From the IMG/VR virus record IMGVR_UViG_3300025137_000100, positions 1-38,416 of that record: DNA of 38,416 nt; one strand, written 5' to 3'. Below are positions 9,374-15,105 of the stretch, in pieces. The translations under genes were made by a program, and so were the position numbers. Every line of letters begins with the position of its first letter. Position 1 is the stretch's first letter. The notes beneath the pieces are model-generated. The model saw nothing but the letters and a program-made list of their open reading frames with translations, did no database searches and was not told the origin of the DNA. The DNA is from a virus.

Positions 9374-9639
9374 TGACCTTCAACCTCCCTAAGCATCGTA
9401 AGCGGATCAAACTGTTCAAGTGTCCATTTGTTTTCGTTGTTGTTTAATTTACGATTTAAGTAGTCAGCCCAAACGCTTCGCAACTGCCCATCGTGCAGCC
9501 GTGTCATAATCACAGCGGCTCGTTTATTGCAGTCAACTATATCCCAAACTATCCAAGGGTCTTTGCCCTCAAATACCTGTTTGCCTACTGGAAATGTTCG
9601 TTTCCAAAGAGCAATTTGTTCGTCGCGTACATCGGTCAT
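9370..9639 (-). CDS. Hypothetical protein, 89 aa
   Basis: Small protein rich in Trp (five residues) with a likely compact beta fold (QVFEGKDPWIVWDIVD, AAVIMTRLHDGQLRSVWADYL). No family recognised. It lies in a chain of short overlapping leftward genes and shares a GTGA overlap with the next gene, which supports real translation. Confidence 0.6.
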   Translation of the reverse strand: MTDVRDEQIALWKRTFPVGKQVFEGKDPWIVWDIVDCNKRAAVIMTRLHDGQLRSVWADYLNRKLNNNENKWTLEQFDPLTMLREVEGQ

Positions 9640-9649
9640 TTTCTTTCAT

Positions 9650-9910
9650 TTAATCCTTTCTTTTTGGAATTAATCTATCAATTTTATCTTCTAAAATTGT
9701 TATTATTTTTTTGTAGTCATTTTTAGCTTGCGTCAAAGTTTCGACATGATCCGACAAAGCTGTAATTGTGTCAGCGGCATAAAATAAATCTTTGGCTAAT
9801 GCGGCTTGGATTGTATCTTTCTTTGCTTGACTTTCATCATAACAAAGAGTGGCATTTGCTTTAAGATAACTCGTAATTTGTGCCAAATAAACCCGATTAT
9901 TATCTGTCAT
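9650..9910 (-). CDS. Hypothetical helical protein, 86 aa
   Basis: Predicted mostly helical: an Ala-rich first half, then a coiled-coil-like C-terminal half ending in KDRLIPKRKD-like basic residues. No family recognised. It sits 10 bp upstream of the next gene in the same operon and 14 bp downstream of the zinc-binding protein gene. Function unknown. Confidence 0.55.
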   Translation of the reverse strand: MTDNNRVYLAQITSYLKANATLCYDESQAKKDTIQAALAKDLFYAADTITALSDHVETLTQAKNDYKKIITILEDKIDRLIPKRKD

Positions 9911-9924
9911 AATTTCTTTGCCTT

Positions 9925-10170
9925 TTATATCCCTGCGGCTTTCATAGCCTTGAAGTCATGCTCCCTATCGGTGCGCGATCCTGTTCCGTTACATTGCCCA
10001 CAAATTTCGGCTGCGCTTACAGTGCGCGAACCGCTGTAAATTGATTGATTGAATGGGTCGCCGTACTTGTAGCTGGTGTATTTATCACCGCTGCAATAGC
10101 CGCAAATTCTGGAATGATCGTGGCGATAGATAAAGAAATTAGAATGAACCACCTCAATCATTTGTTTCAT
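9925..10170 (-). CDS. Small zinc-binding protein with two CxxC knuckles
   Basis: 81 residues with CGYCSG near residue 23 and CGQCNGTGSR near residue 57. The second is a DnaJ-type CxxCxG knuckle; the pair would bind one zinc ion. The start overlaps the end of the upstream 52-aa membrane protein gene by 17 bp. Function unknown; proteins of this type are common in phage early regions. Confidence 0.65.
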   Translation of the reverse strand: MKQMIEVVHSNFFIYRHDHSRICGYCSGDKYTSYKYGDPFNQSIYSGSRTVSAAEICGQCNGTGSRTDREHDFKAMKAAGI

Positions 10171-10312
10171 CCATGATTAAAGAATACGCGCCTGACAAAA
10201 AAAGCATTATGCCAATTACCGCTGGTATGATGCAGTCGATTAGCTGGGCATCCATGTCAGATGCCCCTGCCGATATTATGATTGCTGAAAAACCAAGGAG
10301 AATTCGTATCAT
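10154..10312 (-). CDS. Small two-helix membrane protein, 52 aa
   Basis: The ATG overlaps the stop of the upstream gene (TAATG, one base shared), and the frame runs 52 codons to a TGA inside the next gene. The product is almost entirely hydrophobic: one segment at residues 2-17 and a second at about 25-46, separated by a short polar turn (SDMDAQ), ending in an acidic tail. The stop-start overlap and the clear membrane pattern support a real gene. A role in host membrane takeover or superinfection exclusion is possible but not shown. Confidence 0.6.
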   Translation of the reverse strand: MIRILLGFSAIIISAGASDMDAQLIDCIIPAVIGIMLFLSGAYSLIMDETND

Positions 10313-10557
10313 TAAACGTACTCCATCCAATTATGTTCGGCTGGAACATTGTTTAGATTAAGGGGCGCGGATATTTCATTTGATCTATCAACATTGGTTG
10401 TGCAGATTGTTCCCCACTTCAAAAAACCTTTGCTATCAAGTTCTGAATACAACCGAGCGTGTACTACATCAGCCGCCTTTCCAGACTTGCTCATAACAAT
10501 GTGAAAATCGCCCTTGCGGTTTGTTGCTTTTGTTTGCCACATATCCAAGCCCCTCAC
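10312..10557 (-). CDS. Hypothetical protein, 81 aa
   Basis: GTG start in a GTGA overlap with the upstream gene; an ATG at 10542 is an alternative. Mixed composition, predicted alpha/beta, with several basic residues in the first half. No family recognised. The stop overlaps the start of the 52-aa membrane protein, so the three genes are probably translationally coupled. Confidence 0.55.
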   Translation of the reverse strand: MRGLDMWQTKATNRKGDFHIVMSKSGKAADVVHARLYSELDSKGFLKWGTICTTNVDRSNEISAPLNLNNVPAEHNWMEYV

Positions 10558-10793
10558 GCTACGTTCTTGTGAAGAAACTTGGTTGCATTCGCTTGCTGCG
10601 TCTGGTGCATCCGCGCTTTACCTAAACCAGCAACTTTTTTTGCCGCGAGGTAAACGCGACGATGCTTGCAAGAAAAATCACTGAGGCCAATTTCGTGAAC
10701 CATTGCACGATAGCTGGCTGATAAATTGTCAACTATTGCCATTTTCATTTCGGCTGAAATCTTAACTGCTTGGATTGAAGATACTTTGTTCAT
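10554..10793 (-). CDS. Hypothetical protein, 79 aa, first gene of early operon
   Basis: Begins with ATG 12 bases after an ACCCAAAC leader motif and downstream of a promoter with a perfect -10. The product is helical and basic (SCKHRRVYLAAKKVAG, KARMHQTQQ). No family recognised. As the first gene of a six- to seven-gene operon under the early promoter class, it is expected to be made early. Confidence 0.6.
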   Translation of the reverse strand: MNKVSSIQAVKISAEMKMAIVDNLSASYRAMVHEIGLSDFSCKHRRVYLAAKKVAGLGKARMHQTQQANATKFLHKNVA

Positions 10794-10832
10794 TGTTTCG
10801 CTTTCGTTTGGGTTTTTATTTTTATTATATAA

Positions 10833-10862
10833 ATTATATAAATGCTTTAGGCATAATTACAA
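10833..10862 (-). promoter_or_regulatory. Leftward early promoter with spacer palindrome
   Basis: Reading leftward: -35 TTGTAA (10857-10862), 18-bp spacer, -10 TATAAT (10833-10838). The spacer holds a palindrome of the ATATGC-N5-GCATAT class (10840-10856, AAATGC-TTTAG-GCATAA). The leader motif ACCCAAAC follows at 10806-10813. It serves the operon starting at 10793. Confidence 0.6.
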
Positions 10863-10870
10863 GTCTTTTT

Positions 10871-10885
10871 ATTACAATATTGTAT
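10871..10885. promoter_or_regulatory. Variant operator, ATTAC class
   Basis: ATTACAATATTGTAT: the left arm is perfect and the right arm is shifted by one base, giving a 12-bp palindrome TACAATATTGTA (10873-10884). It lies just upstream of the -35 of the 10793 promoter in a divergent control region. Confidence 0.45.
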
Positions 10886-10912
10886 TTTTTTTCTTATGAA
10901 AATGTTTTATTA

Positions 10913-10927
10913 TTTACATAATGTAAT
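10913..10927. promoter_or_regulatory. Operator, ATTAC class, over a -10 box
   Basis: TTTACATAATGTAAT, 9 of 10 arm bases. It contains a -10-like CATAAT (10917-10922) and ends 17 bp before the rightward gene at 10945, so a bound repressor would cover that promoter. Confidence 0.6.
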
Positions 10928-10944
10928 TTTAGGGAACCCAGACG

Positions 10945-11208
10945 ATGTTGAAGAAACGAGTTACTAAACTATGGAAAGGCTCTTATGTGTCTATCCGCAC
11001 ATATGAGGCGATTGCAGCCATTAAGAAGGGCGGTATGCACTTGACCTACGGCAACGATCAAATGGTTCTACAGCCCGACGAAATTAAGCAACTAAAGCCA
11101 TGCTCTGAAGTTTTTAAATCTAAAACTGGTGGAAAGGATTATCAGCTAATTGATATTAAATTTGAACCTAATGTAGCTGATCCAAGACAGGCAGCGTTAT
11201 TCGAATGA
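10945..11208 (+). CDS. Hypothetical protein, 87 aa, rightward
   Basis: ATG preceded by AGGGAACCCAGACG, which holds both a ribosome binding site and a leader motif variant. The N-terminus is basic (LKKRVTKLWKGSYVSIRTYE) and the product ends in a RQAALFE tail that resembles clamp-binding peptides (QxxLF type); that resemblance is only inference. One of three rightward genes inside the leftward early region, divergent from the 10793 operon and controlled by the operators at 10871 and 10913. Confidence 0.65.
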   Translation: MLKKRVTKLWKGSYVSIRTYEAIAAIKKGGMHLTYGNDQMVLQPDEIKQLKPCSEVFKSKTGGKDYQLIDIKFEPNVADPRQAALFE

Positions 11209-11231
11209 CTTAGTTGCTACACCCAACACAA

Positions 11232-11274
11232 AAATGCCCTCTCGTCGCAGTGCGAAACCTAGCCAGAGAGGGCA
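11232..11274 (-). terminator. Terminator between converging genes
   Basis: Arms TGCCCTCTC (11235-11243) and GAGAGGGCA (11266-11274) pair over 9 bp around a 22-base loop that holds a small inner hairpin (TCGC/GCGA). On the leftward transcript it is followed by T5, so it can end the operon 13311-11354. The opposite direction has no T run. Confidence 0.65.
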
Positions 11275-11303
11275 GTTAGAGGCGAGTATTAACTCATATA
11301 AAT

Positions 11304-11318
11304 ATTACGAAACGTAAT
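11304..11318. promoter_or_regulatory. Candidate stoperator, ATTAC class
   Basis: ATTACGAAACGTAAT, perfect arms. It lies between two converging gene ends, away from any start codon, so it does not look like a simple promoter operator. Confidence 0.55.
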
Positions 11319-11353
11319 TAAACTGGTCAAGCCTTTTTGCTTTTTTGAATTAA

Positions 11354-11638
11354 TCAAATCATATAGCCTGTGGCTTCATAAACCGACTGCGCGGTTAATT
11401 TACCTTTTTTTTCTTCCTTACGTTTGGCCCAATATGCATAGGCTTGATATGATTTGAACCCAAGCATTTCAGCAACTTTTGTTTTTTGACCGCGCCCTTC
11501 ATCACAGCGATTAAAAGCTTCTTCAATATAATCGGCTGTCAAATCTTCAATGGCTTTTTTAATATCCATATCTTGACGAAATTTAGTTTTTGCAGAAACA
11601 GATTTTTCATCAATATTAATTGTAATTTTCATATTCAC
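11354..11638 (-). CDS. Hypothetical protein with Fis-like helix-turn-helix
   Basis: 94 residues. The segment GRGQKTKVAEMLGFKSYQAYAYWAKR at about 48-73 fits the Fis/NtrC-type C-terminal helix-turn-helix. The N-terminus is a short beta strand pair (MKITINIDEKSV) and a helical linker. It is coupled to the upstream gene by an ATGA overlap and is the last gene before the terminator at 11232. A DNA-binding role is likely; the target is unknown. Confidence 0.6.
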   Translation of the reverse strand: MNMKITINIDEKSVSAKTKFRQDMDIKKAIEDLTADYIEEAFNRCDEGRGQKTKVAEMLGFKSYQAYAYWAKRKEEKKGKLTAQSVYEATGYMI

Positions 11639-11865
11639 ACCTCTTCTAAATACTTTTCATCATACATATGCGTCAGATCACAAATGAACGTGGCAACGGT
11701 TGTATCATATCGGTTTGATGAATCGGTCATTTCCCAAATGCGGTAACTATCGCAGTAACCAGATTGTTCTGGAAAATGTTGATCAACAATTTCTTTTGCT
11801 TGAATGCATAGCGCATCTATTTTTTCGCGGATGTCTTGAAGGTCTTGAATTTTTTTATGAGTCAT
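11635..11865 (-). CDS. Hypothetical protein, 76 aa
   Basis: I prefer the ATG at 11865 because it has a GGAG ribosome binding site 8 bases upstream, behind an ACCCAAAC leader (11879-11886). A start 10 codons earlier is in frame but lacks this context. The product starts with a helix and then has an Asp/Tyr/Trp-rich second half (SGYCDSYRIWEM). No family recognised. It overlaps the genes on both sides (11 bp and ATGA). Confidence 0.55.
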   Translation of the reverse strand: MTHKKIQDLQDIREKIDALCIQAKEIVDQHFPEQSGYCDSYRIWEMTDSSNRYDTTVATFICDLTHMYDEKYLEEV

Positions 11866-12028
11866 TGTTTTGCTCCTTGTTTGGGTTTTCGCCAAGGTAG
11901 TTTTTTATAAGTTTTTTACGGTTTGAATAGCCAGCCCGATCGTTCTCTTTTGAGTTGCTGTGGCGGCAATTCTCCATAACAGCCGCGCCACATTTTTTAC
12001 AAACTTCATTCATTTGTCGCTGGCCCAT
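11855..12028 (-). CDS. Small zinc-finger-like protein, 57 aa
   Basis: ATG at 12028 preceded by AAGGATAGAGG; the frame runs 57 codons to a TAA inside the next gene. Residues 10-23 (CKKCGAAVMENCRH) give a CxxC...CxH zinc-binding pattern; the rest is basic and polar. An internal ATG at 12013 is a possible second start. The overlap with the 76-aa gene and the binding site support a real gene. Function unknown. Confidence 0.6.
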   Translation of the reverse strand: MGQRQMNEVCKKCGAAVMENCRHSNSKENDRAGYSNRKKLIKNYLGENPNKEQNNDS

Positions 12029-12060
12029 AACCCTCTATCCTTGCAAGTGTTTGAGTAATA

Positions 12061-12081
12061 GGGGGGGGCTTTACGCCCCCT
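12061..12081. other. GC-rich hairpin after DUF932 gene with a G8 tract
   Basis: Eight G followed by CTTTACG and CCCCC form a stem of 5-6 bp. It lies 4 bp after the DUF932 stop in the leftward transcript. No T run follows in that direction, so it more likely stabilises or processes the mRNA than terminates it. The G8 run is prone to length variation. Confidence 0.5.
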
Positions 12082-12084
12082 CTT

Positions 12085-12930
12085 TTATGCAACTACTAAT
12101 TCATCCCACATTGAAGATTTCATGGCGTTCTTCACTAAGGCTTCACGATTGCGCGTTGTGACCTCTGGGTTTGCGTACTCACCTGTGTGAGTAGACCAAT
12201 GCGTAAGACAATTGTATAAAGCCCACTGCGTTCTGCCATGAATGCCAAACTCATAGTCTAGCTGGTCAGACAGTCGTGTGAACTGCTTTAAAAAGTATGG
12301 TTCTTTTGTTGTCGTTTGAGCATTTTTTGCAACGGTTTTCTTAAAGAAATCCAAGCAATTCTTGTGGTCAACTTTGGTTTTCATCATATTTTCGTAAACT
12401 TCTCTTTCGTTCTGAAACAATTCAAAGTTCTTTACGATGCGTTGAGATATGCCTTCAATGTTGATTGCATTTGTGTGACGTAAACGTGCCGCACTAATCA
12501 TTCTAGGCGAAACCATACCATTTGTGCAAACCAGACGAACACCATCGCACATTTCGCTGAAGGGCCATGTGCCATCATAGCTGTTAAATGCGCGGATGCG
12601 AAACTGTGTATAGTCACCCAAAGCTGGCTCAATTGTAACGTCTGGATATATGATTTCGCAGACCATTTTCTTACCGCTGTCAGTTGACCGTACAGAAAAC
12701 TCGCAGTCTTTAGATATGTTAGCTGCTTTGACGCTATCTTCTAGCGCAGCAACAACGCTGCTATTATGCAAGATTGTGTATCCAGACCCTGCTATATTTA
12801 GAACTTCGTCTGTATCAGCGTTAATTACTGCTTTGACGTTAGGAAGATACTGATCGTCGATTGTTGGGTGACGTAATTTTACTTCTTTTACTGGAAAATC
12901 CCAGCTTGAATTTGAAAAGTCTAATGCCAT
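12085..12930 (-). CDS. DUF932 (phage/plasmid-like) protein
   Basis: 281 residues matching the DUF932 / phage-plasmid-like protein family as I know it: an N-terminal YTILHNSSVVAALEDSV segment, a middle FRIRAFNSYDGTWPF core and RLVCTNGMV near residue 135. These proteins are found in many phages and plasmids; their activity is not established. A strong AAGGAG site and an ACCCAAAC leader (12946-12953) precede the ATG. It is third in the operon driven from the 13351 promoter. Confidence 0.8.
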   Translation of the reverse strand: MALDFSNSSWDFPVKEVKLRHPTIDDQYLPNVKAVINADTDEVLNIAGSGYTILHNSSVVAALEDSVKAANISKDCEFSVRSTDSGKKMVCEIIYPDVTIEPALGDYTQFRIRAFNSYDGTWPFSEMCDGVRLVCTNGMVSPRMISAARLRHTNAINIEGISQRIVKNFELFQNEREVYENMMKTKVDHKNCLDFFKKTVAKNAQTTTKEPYFLKQFTRLSDQLDYEFGIHGRTQWALYNCLTHWSTHTGEYANPEVTTRNREALVKNAMKSSMWDELVVA

Positions 12931-12952
12931 TTTTTGGCTCCTTTTGTTTGGG

Positions 12953-13150
12953 TTATGCGTTTGTTATGTGGGCGTTATTGCCCAAATTGTTCACTGCGTA
13001 GATCATTGTCCTTCCATCGTTAAACGTGCCGCCATATTCTTTAGCTTCATCAATGGTTGTAAATTCTGCTCGCGTTTTTGTGCCTTGTATTCGCCGTATC
13101 GCTACAAACATTATTGCAGTCTTGAAGCAAAATTCCTCATGCGTGTTCAT
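12953..13150 (-). CDS. Hypothetical protein, 65 aa
   Basis: The ATG at 13150 forms an ATGA overlap with the upstream gene, so I prefer it to the in-frame start at 13168. The product has an aromatic/hydrophobic first half (FCFKTAIMFVAIRRIQG) and a DEAKEYGGTF-type turn, and looks like a small alpha/beta protein. No family recognised. Confidence 0.6.
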   Translation of the reverse strand: MNTHEEFCFKTAIMFVAIRRIQGTKTRAEFTTIDEAKEYGGTFNDGRTMIYAVNNLGNNAHITNA

Positions 13151-13311
13151 TTGACAGCTTCTTCCCAACGGTCACTGAAATCATCAAGCCAAATCCGCTG
13201 AGAAGCGGTCAAATCATGGAACATTTGAAGTTCTAAAGCACATGAGATGGGCAAGTTGTTAGCTTTGAGGTATTCGTTAAGTTCATTTGTAAGGTTTTCT
13301 TCAGAGGACAT
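13147..13311 (-). CDS. Small acidic protein, 54 aa
   Basis: ATG at 13311 behind an AGAAAG site and an ACCCAAAC leader (13325-13332); 54 codons to a TGA in an ATGA overlap with the next gene. The product is acidic and helical (SSEENLTNELNEYLKANN ... ASQRIWLDDFSDRWEE). It is the first gene of the operon under the 13351 promoter. Function unknown; small acidic early proteins often inhibit host enzymes, which here is only a guess. Confidence 0.65.
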   Translation of the reverse strand: MSSEENLTNELNEYLKANNLPISCALELQMFHDLTASQRIWLDDFSDRWEEAVK

Positions 13312-13350
13312 TTTGTTTCTTTCTGTTTGGGTTTATTGTTTATAAATTTA

Positions 13351-13379
13351 TAATTATATGCTTTACGCATATATGTCAA
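13351..13379 (-). promoter_or_regulatory. Strong leftward early promoter with spacer palindrome
   Basis: Reading leftward: consensus -35 TTGACA (13374-13379), 17-bp spacer, -10 TAATTA (13351-13356) with TATAAT also present in an overlapping register (13353-13358). The spacer is filled by the perfect palindrome ATATGC-TTTAC-GCATAT (13356-13372). An ATTAC-class operator lies just upstream at 13388. Confidence 0.75.
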
Positions 13380-13387
13380 CACTTAAA

Positions 13388-13402
13388 TTTACATTTTGTA
13401 AT
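13388..13402. promoter_or_regulatory. Operator, ATTAC class
   Basis: TTTACATTTTGTAAT, 9 of 10 arm bases, 8 bp upstream of the -35 box of the promoter at 13351-13379. Confidence 0.6.
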
Positions 13403-13415
13403 CTTTTTTTAAATT

Positions 13416-13438
13416 AAAAAGGGGAGCCGAAGCCCCCC
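13416..13438 (-). terminator. Intrinsic terminator with UUCG tetraloop
   Basis: On the leftward transcript: a GGGGGGC/GCUCCCC stem of 7 bp (one G-U) closed by UUCG and followed by T5. It lies 19 bp after the stop of the gene ending at 13457. Confidence 0.85.
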
Positions 13439-13456
13439 AATCTATTTTATTGTTTG

Positions 13457-13762
13457 TTACGAGATGTAAACTACAGCCCTTTTACCAACTGCCCTAGCCA
13501 TAGACCAAACACTGTCGTTGTAGAAATAAGAGTACGTATTATCATCAATAAGAACTCTATACCTACCCGTCTGTTGATTGCCCTCTAGTTTGGACTGAAC
13601 TGATATTTGCGGTTCAAAGTTTGAGCGTTCACCCAACTTTTCGTTTCGTGTCGTAGTATAAGAAACACAGACCTCATTTCCAATCAGATCACCCAAAGCA
13701 AAATTAATTGCTTCCTGACCATCGTCATTTTTATTTAATATAAAAGATTTTTTATTAGCCAT
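13457..13762 (-). CDS. Hypothetical protein, 101 aa
   Basis: The ATG at 13762 has an AAGGAG site 8 bases upstream and an ACCCAAAC leader (13778-13785); the longer frame from 13795 starts inside this leader and is unlikely. The product is predicted beta-rich (NEVCVSYTTTR, PQISVQSKLEG, GRYRVLIDDNTYSYFY, KRAVVYIS). No family recognised. It forms a single-gene operon between a consensus promoter and a strong terminator, which suggests high, separately controlled expression. Confidence 0.7.
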   Translation of the reverse strand: MANKKSFILNKNDDGQEAINFALGDLIGNEVCVSYTTTRNEKLGERSNFEPQISVQSKLEGNQQTGRYRVLIDDNTYSYFYNDSVWSMARAVGKRAVVYIS

Positions 13763-13817
13763 TTCTGACTCCTTTTTGTTTGGGTTGTTAAACACGATCT
13801 AACGCCGTGATAAATTT

Positions 13818-13846
13818 ATAATATGCTAAAAGAATATAATTGTCAA
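13818..13846 (-). promoter_or_regulatory. Near-consensus leftward promoter
   Basis: Reading leftward: -35 TTGACA (13841-13846), 17-bp spacer, -10 TATTAT (13818-13823). The spacer carries the imperfect palindrome ATATGC-TAAAA-GAATAT (13821-13837). It serves the 101-aa single-gene operon. Confidence 0.8.
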
Positions 13847-13911
13847 GTGCTAATTTTTTGCGATACTGCGTCAAGCCCCTTATTTGTATGGCTTAAACTG
13901 CATTTTTCGTT

Positions 13912-13926
13912 ATTACAATATGTTTT
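13912..13926. promoter_or_regulatory. Operator half-site, ATTAC class
   Basis: ATTACAATATGTTTT: left arm perfect, right arm 3 of 5. It touches the -35 of the rightward small-RNA promoter. Confidence 0.4.
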
Positions 13927-13953
13927 GTTTTTAAATTAAAAATATGATATAAT
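13925..13953 (+). promoter_or_regulatory. Rightward promoter for candidate small RNA
   Basis: -35 TTGTTT (13925-13930), exactly 17-bp spacer, perfect -10 TATAAT (13948-13953). Expected start at about 13959-13961. Confidence 0.6.
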
Positions 13954-13958
13954 TACAG

Positions 13959-14029
13959 ATGCAAATTGAAGTATTCATTTTTGCTCCTCCCGACTAGGGC
14001 CGTTGACTCCCAACAGCGGCCCTTTTTTA
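13959..14029 (+). ncRNA. Candidate small antisense RNA (about 70 nt)
   Basis: A short rightward unit with a perfect -10 upstream and a strong intrinsic terminator at its end. It is complementary to the last 55 bases of the leftward 76-aa zinc-finger gene (stop at 13975). It also contains a 12-codon frame starting at the likely first base (13959-13997), which could be a leaderless peptide but is more likely chance. Its design resembles lambda OOP RNA: short, antisense to the 3' end of an early gene, under a regulated promoter. No transcript data are available. Confidence 0.5.
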
Positions 14030-14205
14030 TTTTTCTTTTCCTTCCAGCGATTCACTACTTTATGCCACAACAACATTCGTTCATTGTGACTGCTGATTTT
14101 CCCTGTCGTTTTTTTCGGTGGTCTAAAACAAAACTGCCGTGGCTGCGCTCCGCAACTTGGGCATGGCACAGACCGAATTAAAATTTGCTCTTCACTATAT
14201 TCCAA
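13975..14205 (-). CDS. Zinc-finger-like protein, 76 aa
   Basis: The N-terminal VPCPSCGAQPRQFCFRP followed by HNERM matches the CPxCGAxPxxxC...HxxR zinc-binding pattern found in many phage small proteins. The C-terminal half is very basic (NRWKEKKNKKGP), as for nucleic acid binding. The start is TTG at 14205 with no clear binding site, so it is uncertain. The 3' end overlaps the candidate antisense RNA and its terminator. Confidence 0.6.
   Translation of the reverse strand: MEYSEEQILIRSVPCPSCGAQPRQFCFRPPKKTTGKISSHNERMLLWHKVVNRWKEKKNKKGPLLGVNGPSREEQK
13997..14028 (+). terminator. Intrinsic terminator of the candidate small RNA
   Basis: GGGCCG (13997-14002) pairs with CGGCCC (14017-14022), with GTTG/CAAC extending the stem beyond a small bulge, followed by six T. 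There is no T run in the leftward direction, so it acts rightward only. Confidence 0.75.
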
Positions 14206-14248
14206 GTTGAGAGAGTTGAGATAGTTGATATTGATAACTTAACCCTTT

Positions 14249-14641
14249 TTACGAGTTTTCGGCTTCTTCATTTAAAATTCCTTTAATTTCACGCCAATTC
14301 GGTTTTGTGCCGCCGTGATAGGCCACCGCATGGCCCTCTTTAATTAGCTGTTCGTTGATATTTTTACCCTTCACCTCAAGCGTTCCAAGAATTCGCCCGA
14401 ACTTTCCTTTGGCATCTTTTTCAGTTCGTAGTTTAAAAGTTGGTGGTAAAAGTTCTAAAAGCCGCGATTTCGCGGCCTTTCCCAATTCTTTTTCCCAGAG
14501 GTCTTTTGTTCGACTTTCGGGGGTGTTTATTCCGTACATTCGCACACGCTCATGCACCCAAACATCAAAGCCTAGATCAACCTCAACATCAATCGTATCG
14601 CCATCGACAACACGCCTTAATTTGCAGTTGTACTCGTACAT
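14249..14641 (-). CDS. Staphylococcal-nuclease-like (SNase) nuclease
   Basis: 130 residues, close to the catalytic core length. VVDGDTIDVEVDLGF opens the OB fold with the metal-binding Asp, RVRMYGINTPES gives the catalytic Arg and Glu, and KGKFGRILGTL gives the second catalytic Arg. A Ca2+-dependent DNA/RNA nuclease is expected; no signal peptide is seen, so it acts in the cytoplasm. It starts one base after the upstream stop, in the operon led by the Lys-rich peptide and ParB-like genes. Confidence 0.85.
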   Translation of the reverse strand: MYEYNCKLRRVVDGDTIDVEVDLGFDVWVHERVRMYGINTPESRTKDLWEKELGKAAKSRLLELLPPTFKLRTEKDAKGKFGRILGTLEVKGKNINEQLIKEGHAVAYHGGTKPNWREIKGILNEEAENS

Positions 14642-14642
14642 C

Positions 14643-14930
14643 TTACCATTTCACCTTATCTGCCCAATACGCCGCTGACATTTTGCCTTTAGCTATGTTT
14701 TTTGCGTGTCGCGCTTTAAAACTTGCGCGTTTCTTTTTCATTCTGTCGCCTTCGCCTGTCTTTGGTTTTCCAGCCGTTTTTGCGCCTTGCTCACCAAAAC
14801 GAATTGTCTTTATTTCGCTGCCAACTTTTGCCACTACAATATGCGATTTCTTAGCGTGGCTTGGAGTGCGCTTGGGCTTGTTAAAGCCAGAAACACCAGC
14901 CCTTTTAAGCCTTGAGTCTTTCTCAGGCAT
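14643..14930 (-). CDS. Conserved basic phage protein, 95 aa
   Basis: Strongly basic protein with FNKPKRTPSHAKKSHIVVAKVG, IKTIRFGEQGAKTAG and the C-terminal SFKARHAKNIAKGKMSAAYWADKVKW. I recognise this pattern as a small protein shared by many marine and enteric phages, without a known function. The charge suggests nucleic acid binding. The start overlaps the upstream stop by 8 bp. Confidence 0.75.
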   Translation of the reverse strand: MPEKDSRLKRAGVSGFNKPKRTPSHAKKSHIVVAKVGSEIKTIRFGEQGAKTAGKPKTGEGDRMKKKRASFKARHAKNIAKGKMSAAYWADKVKW

Positions 14931-15105
14931 CGTTAATTTCCTTTAATTCTGGGGTTGGTAATAAAATCTCATAAAGATGAATAATTTCACTTCGAAAACC
15001 AGAAATTACTTTATCGTCGTTTGGATGCCGCGCCTTTTCGATTGCAACCAACATTTTAAGCCGCCCAATTCTTGCCCAAATTTTGCGCTGCGGTTCTGGA
15101 ATCAT
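14923..15105 (-). CDS. Hypothetical helical protein, 60 aa
   Basis: Short helical protein (QRKIWARIGRLKMLVAIEKAR, EIIHLYEILLP) coupled to the ABC/GNAT gene by an ATGA overlap and to the next gene by an 8-bp overlap. No family recognised. Such tight coupling inside the module favours a real gene. Confidence 0.6.
   Translation of the reverse strand: MIPEPQRKIWARIGRLKMLVAIEKARHPNDDKVISGFRSEIIHLYEILLPTPELKEINDA

Noticed and set aside
14440-14946. 168-codon rightward frame
   Set aside because: Opposite strand of the SNase and the conserved 95-aa gene, both with clear family motifs; no start signal.
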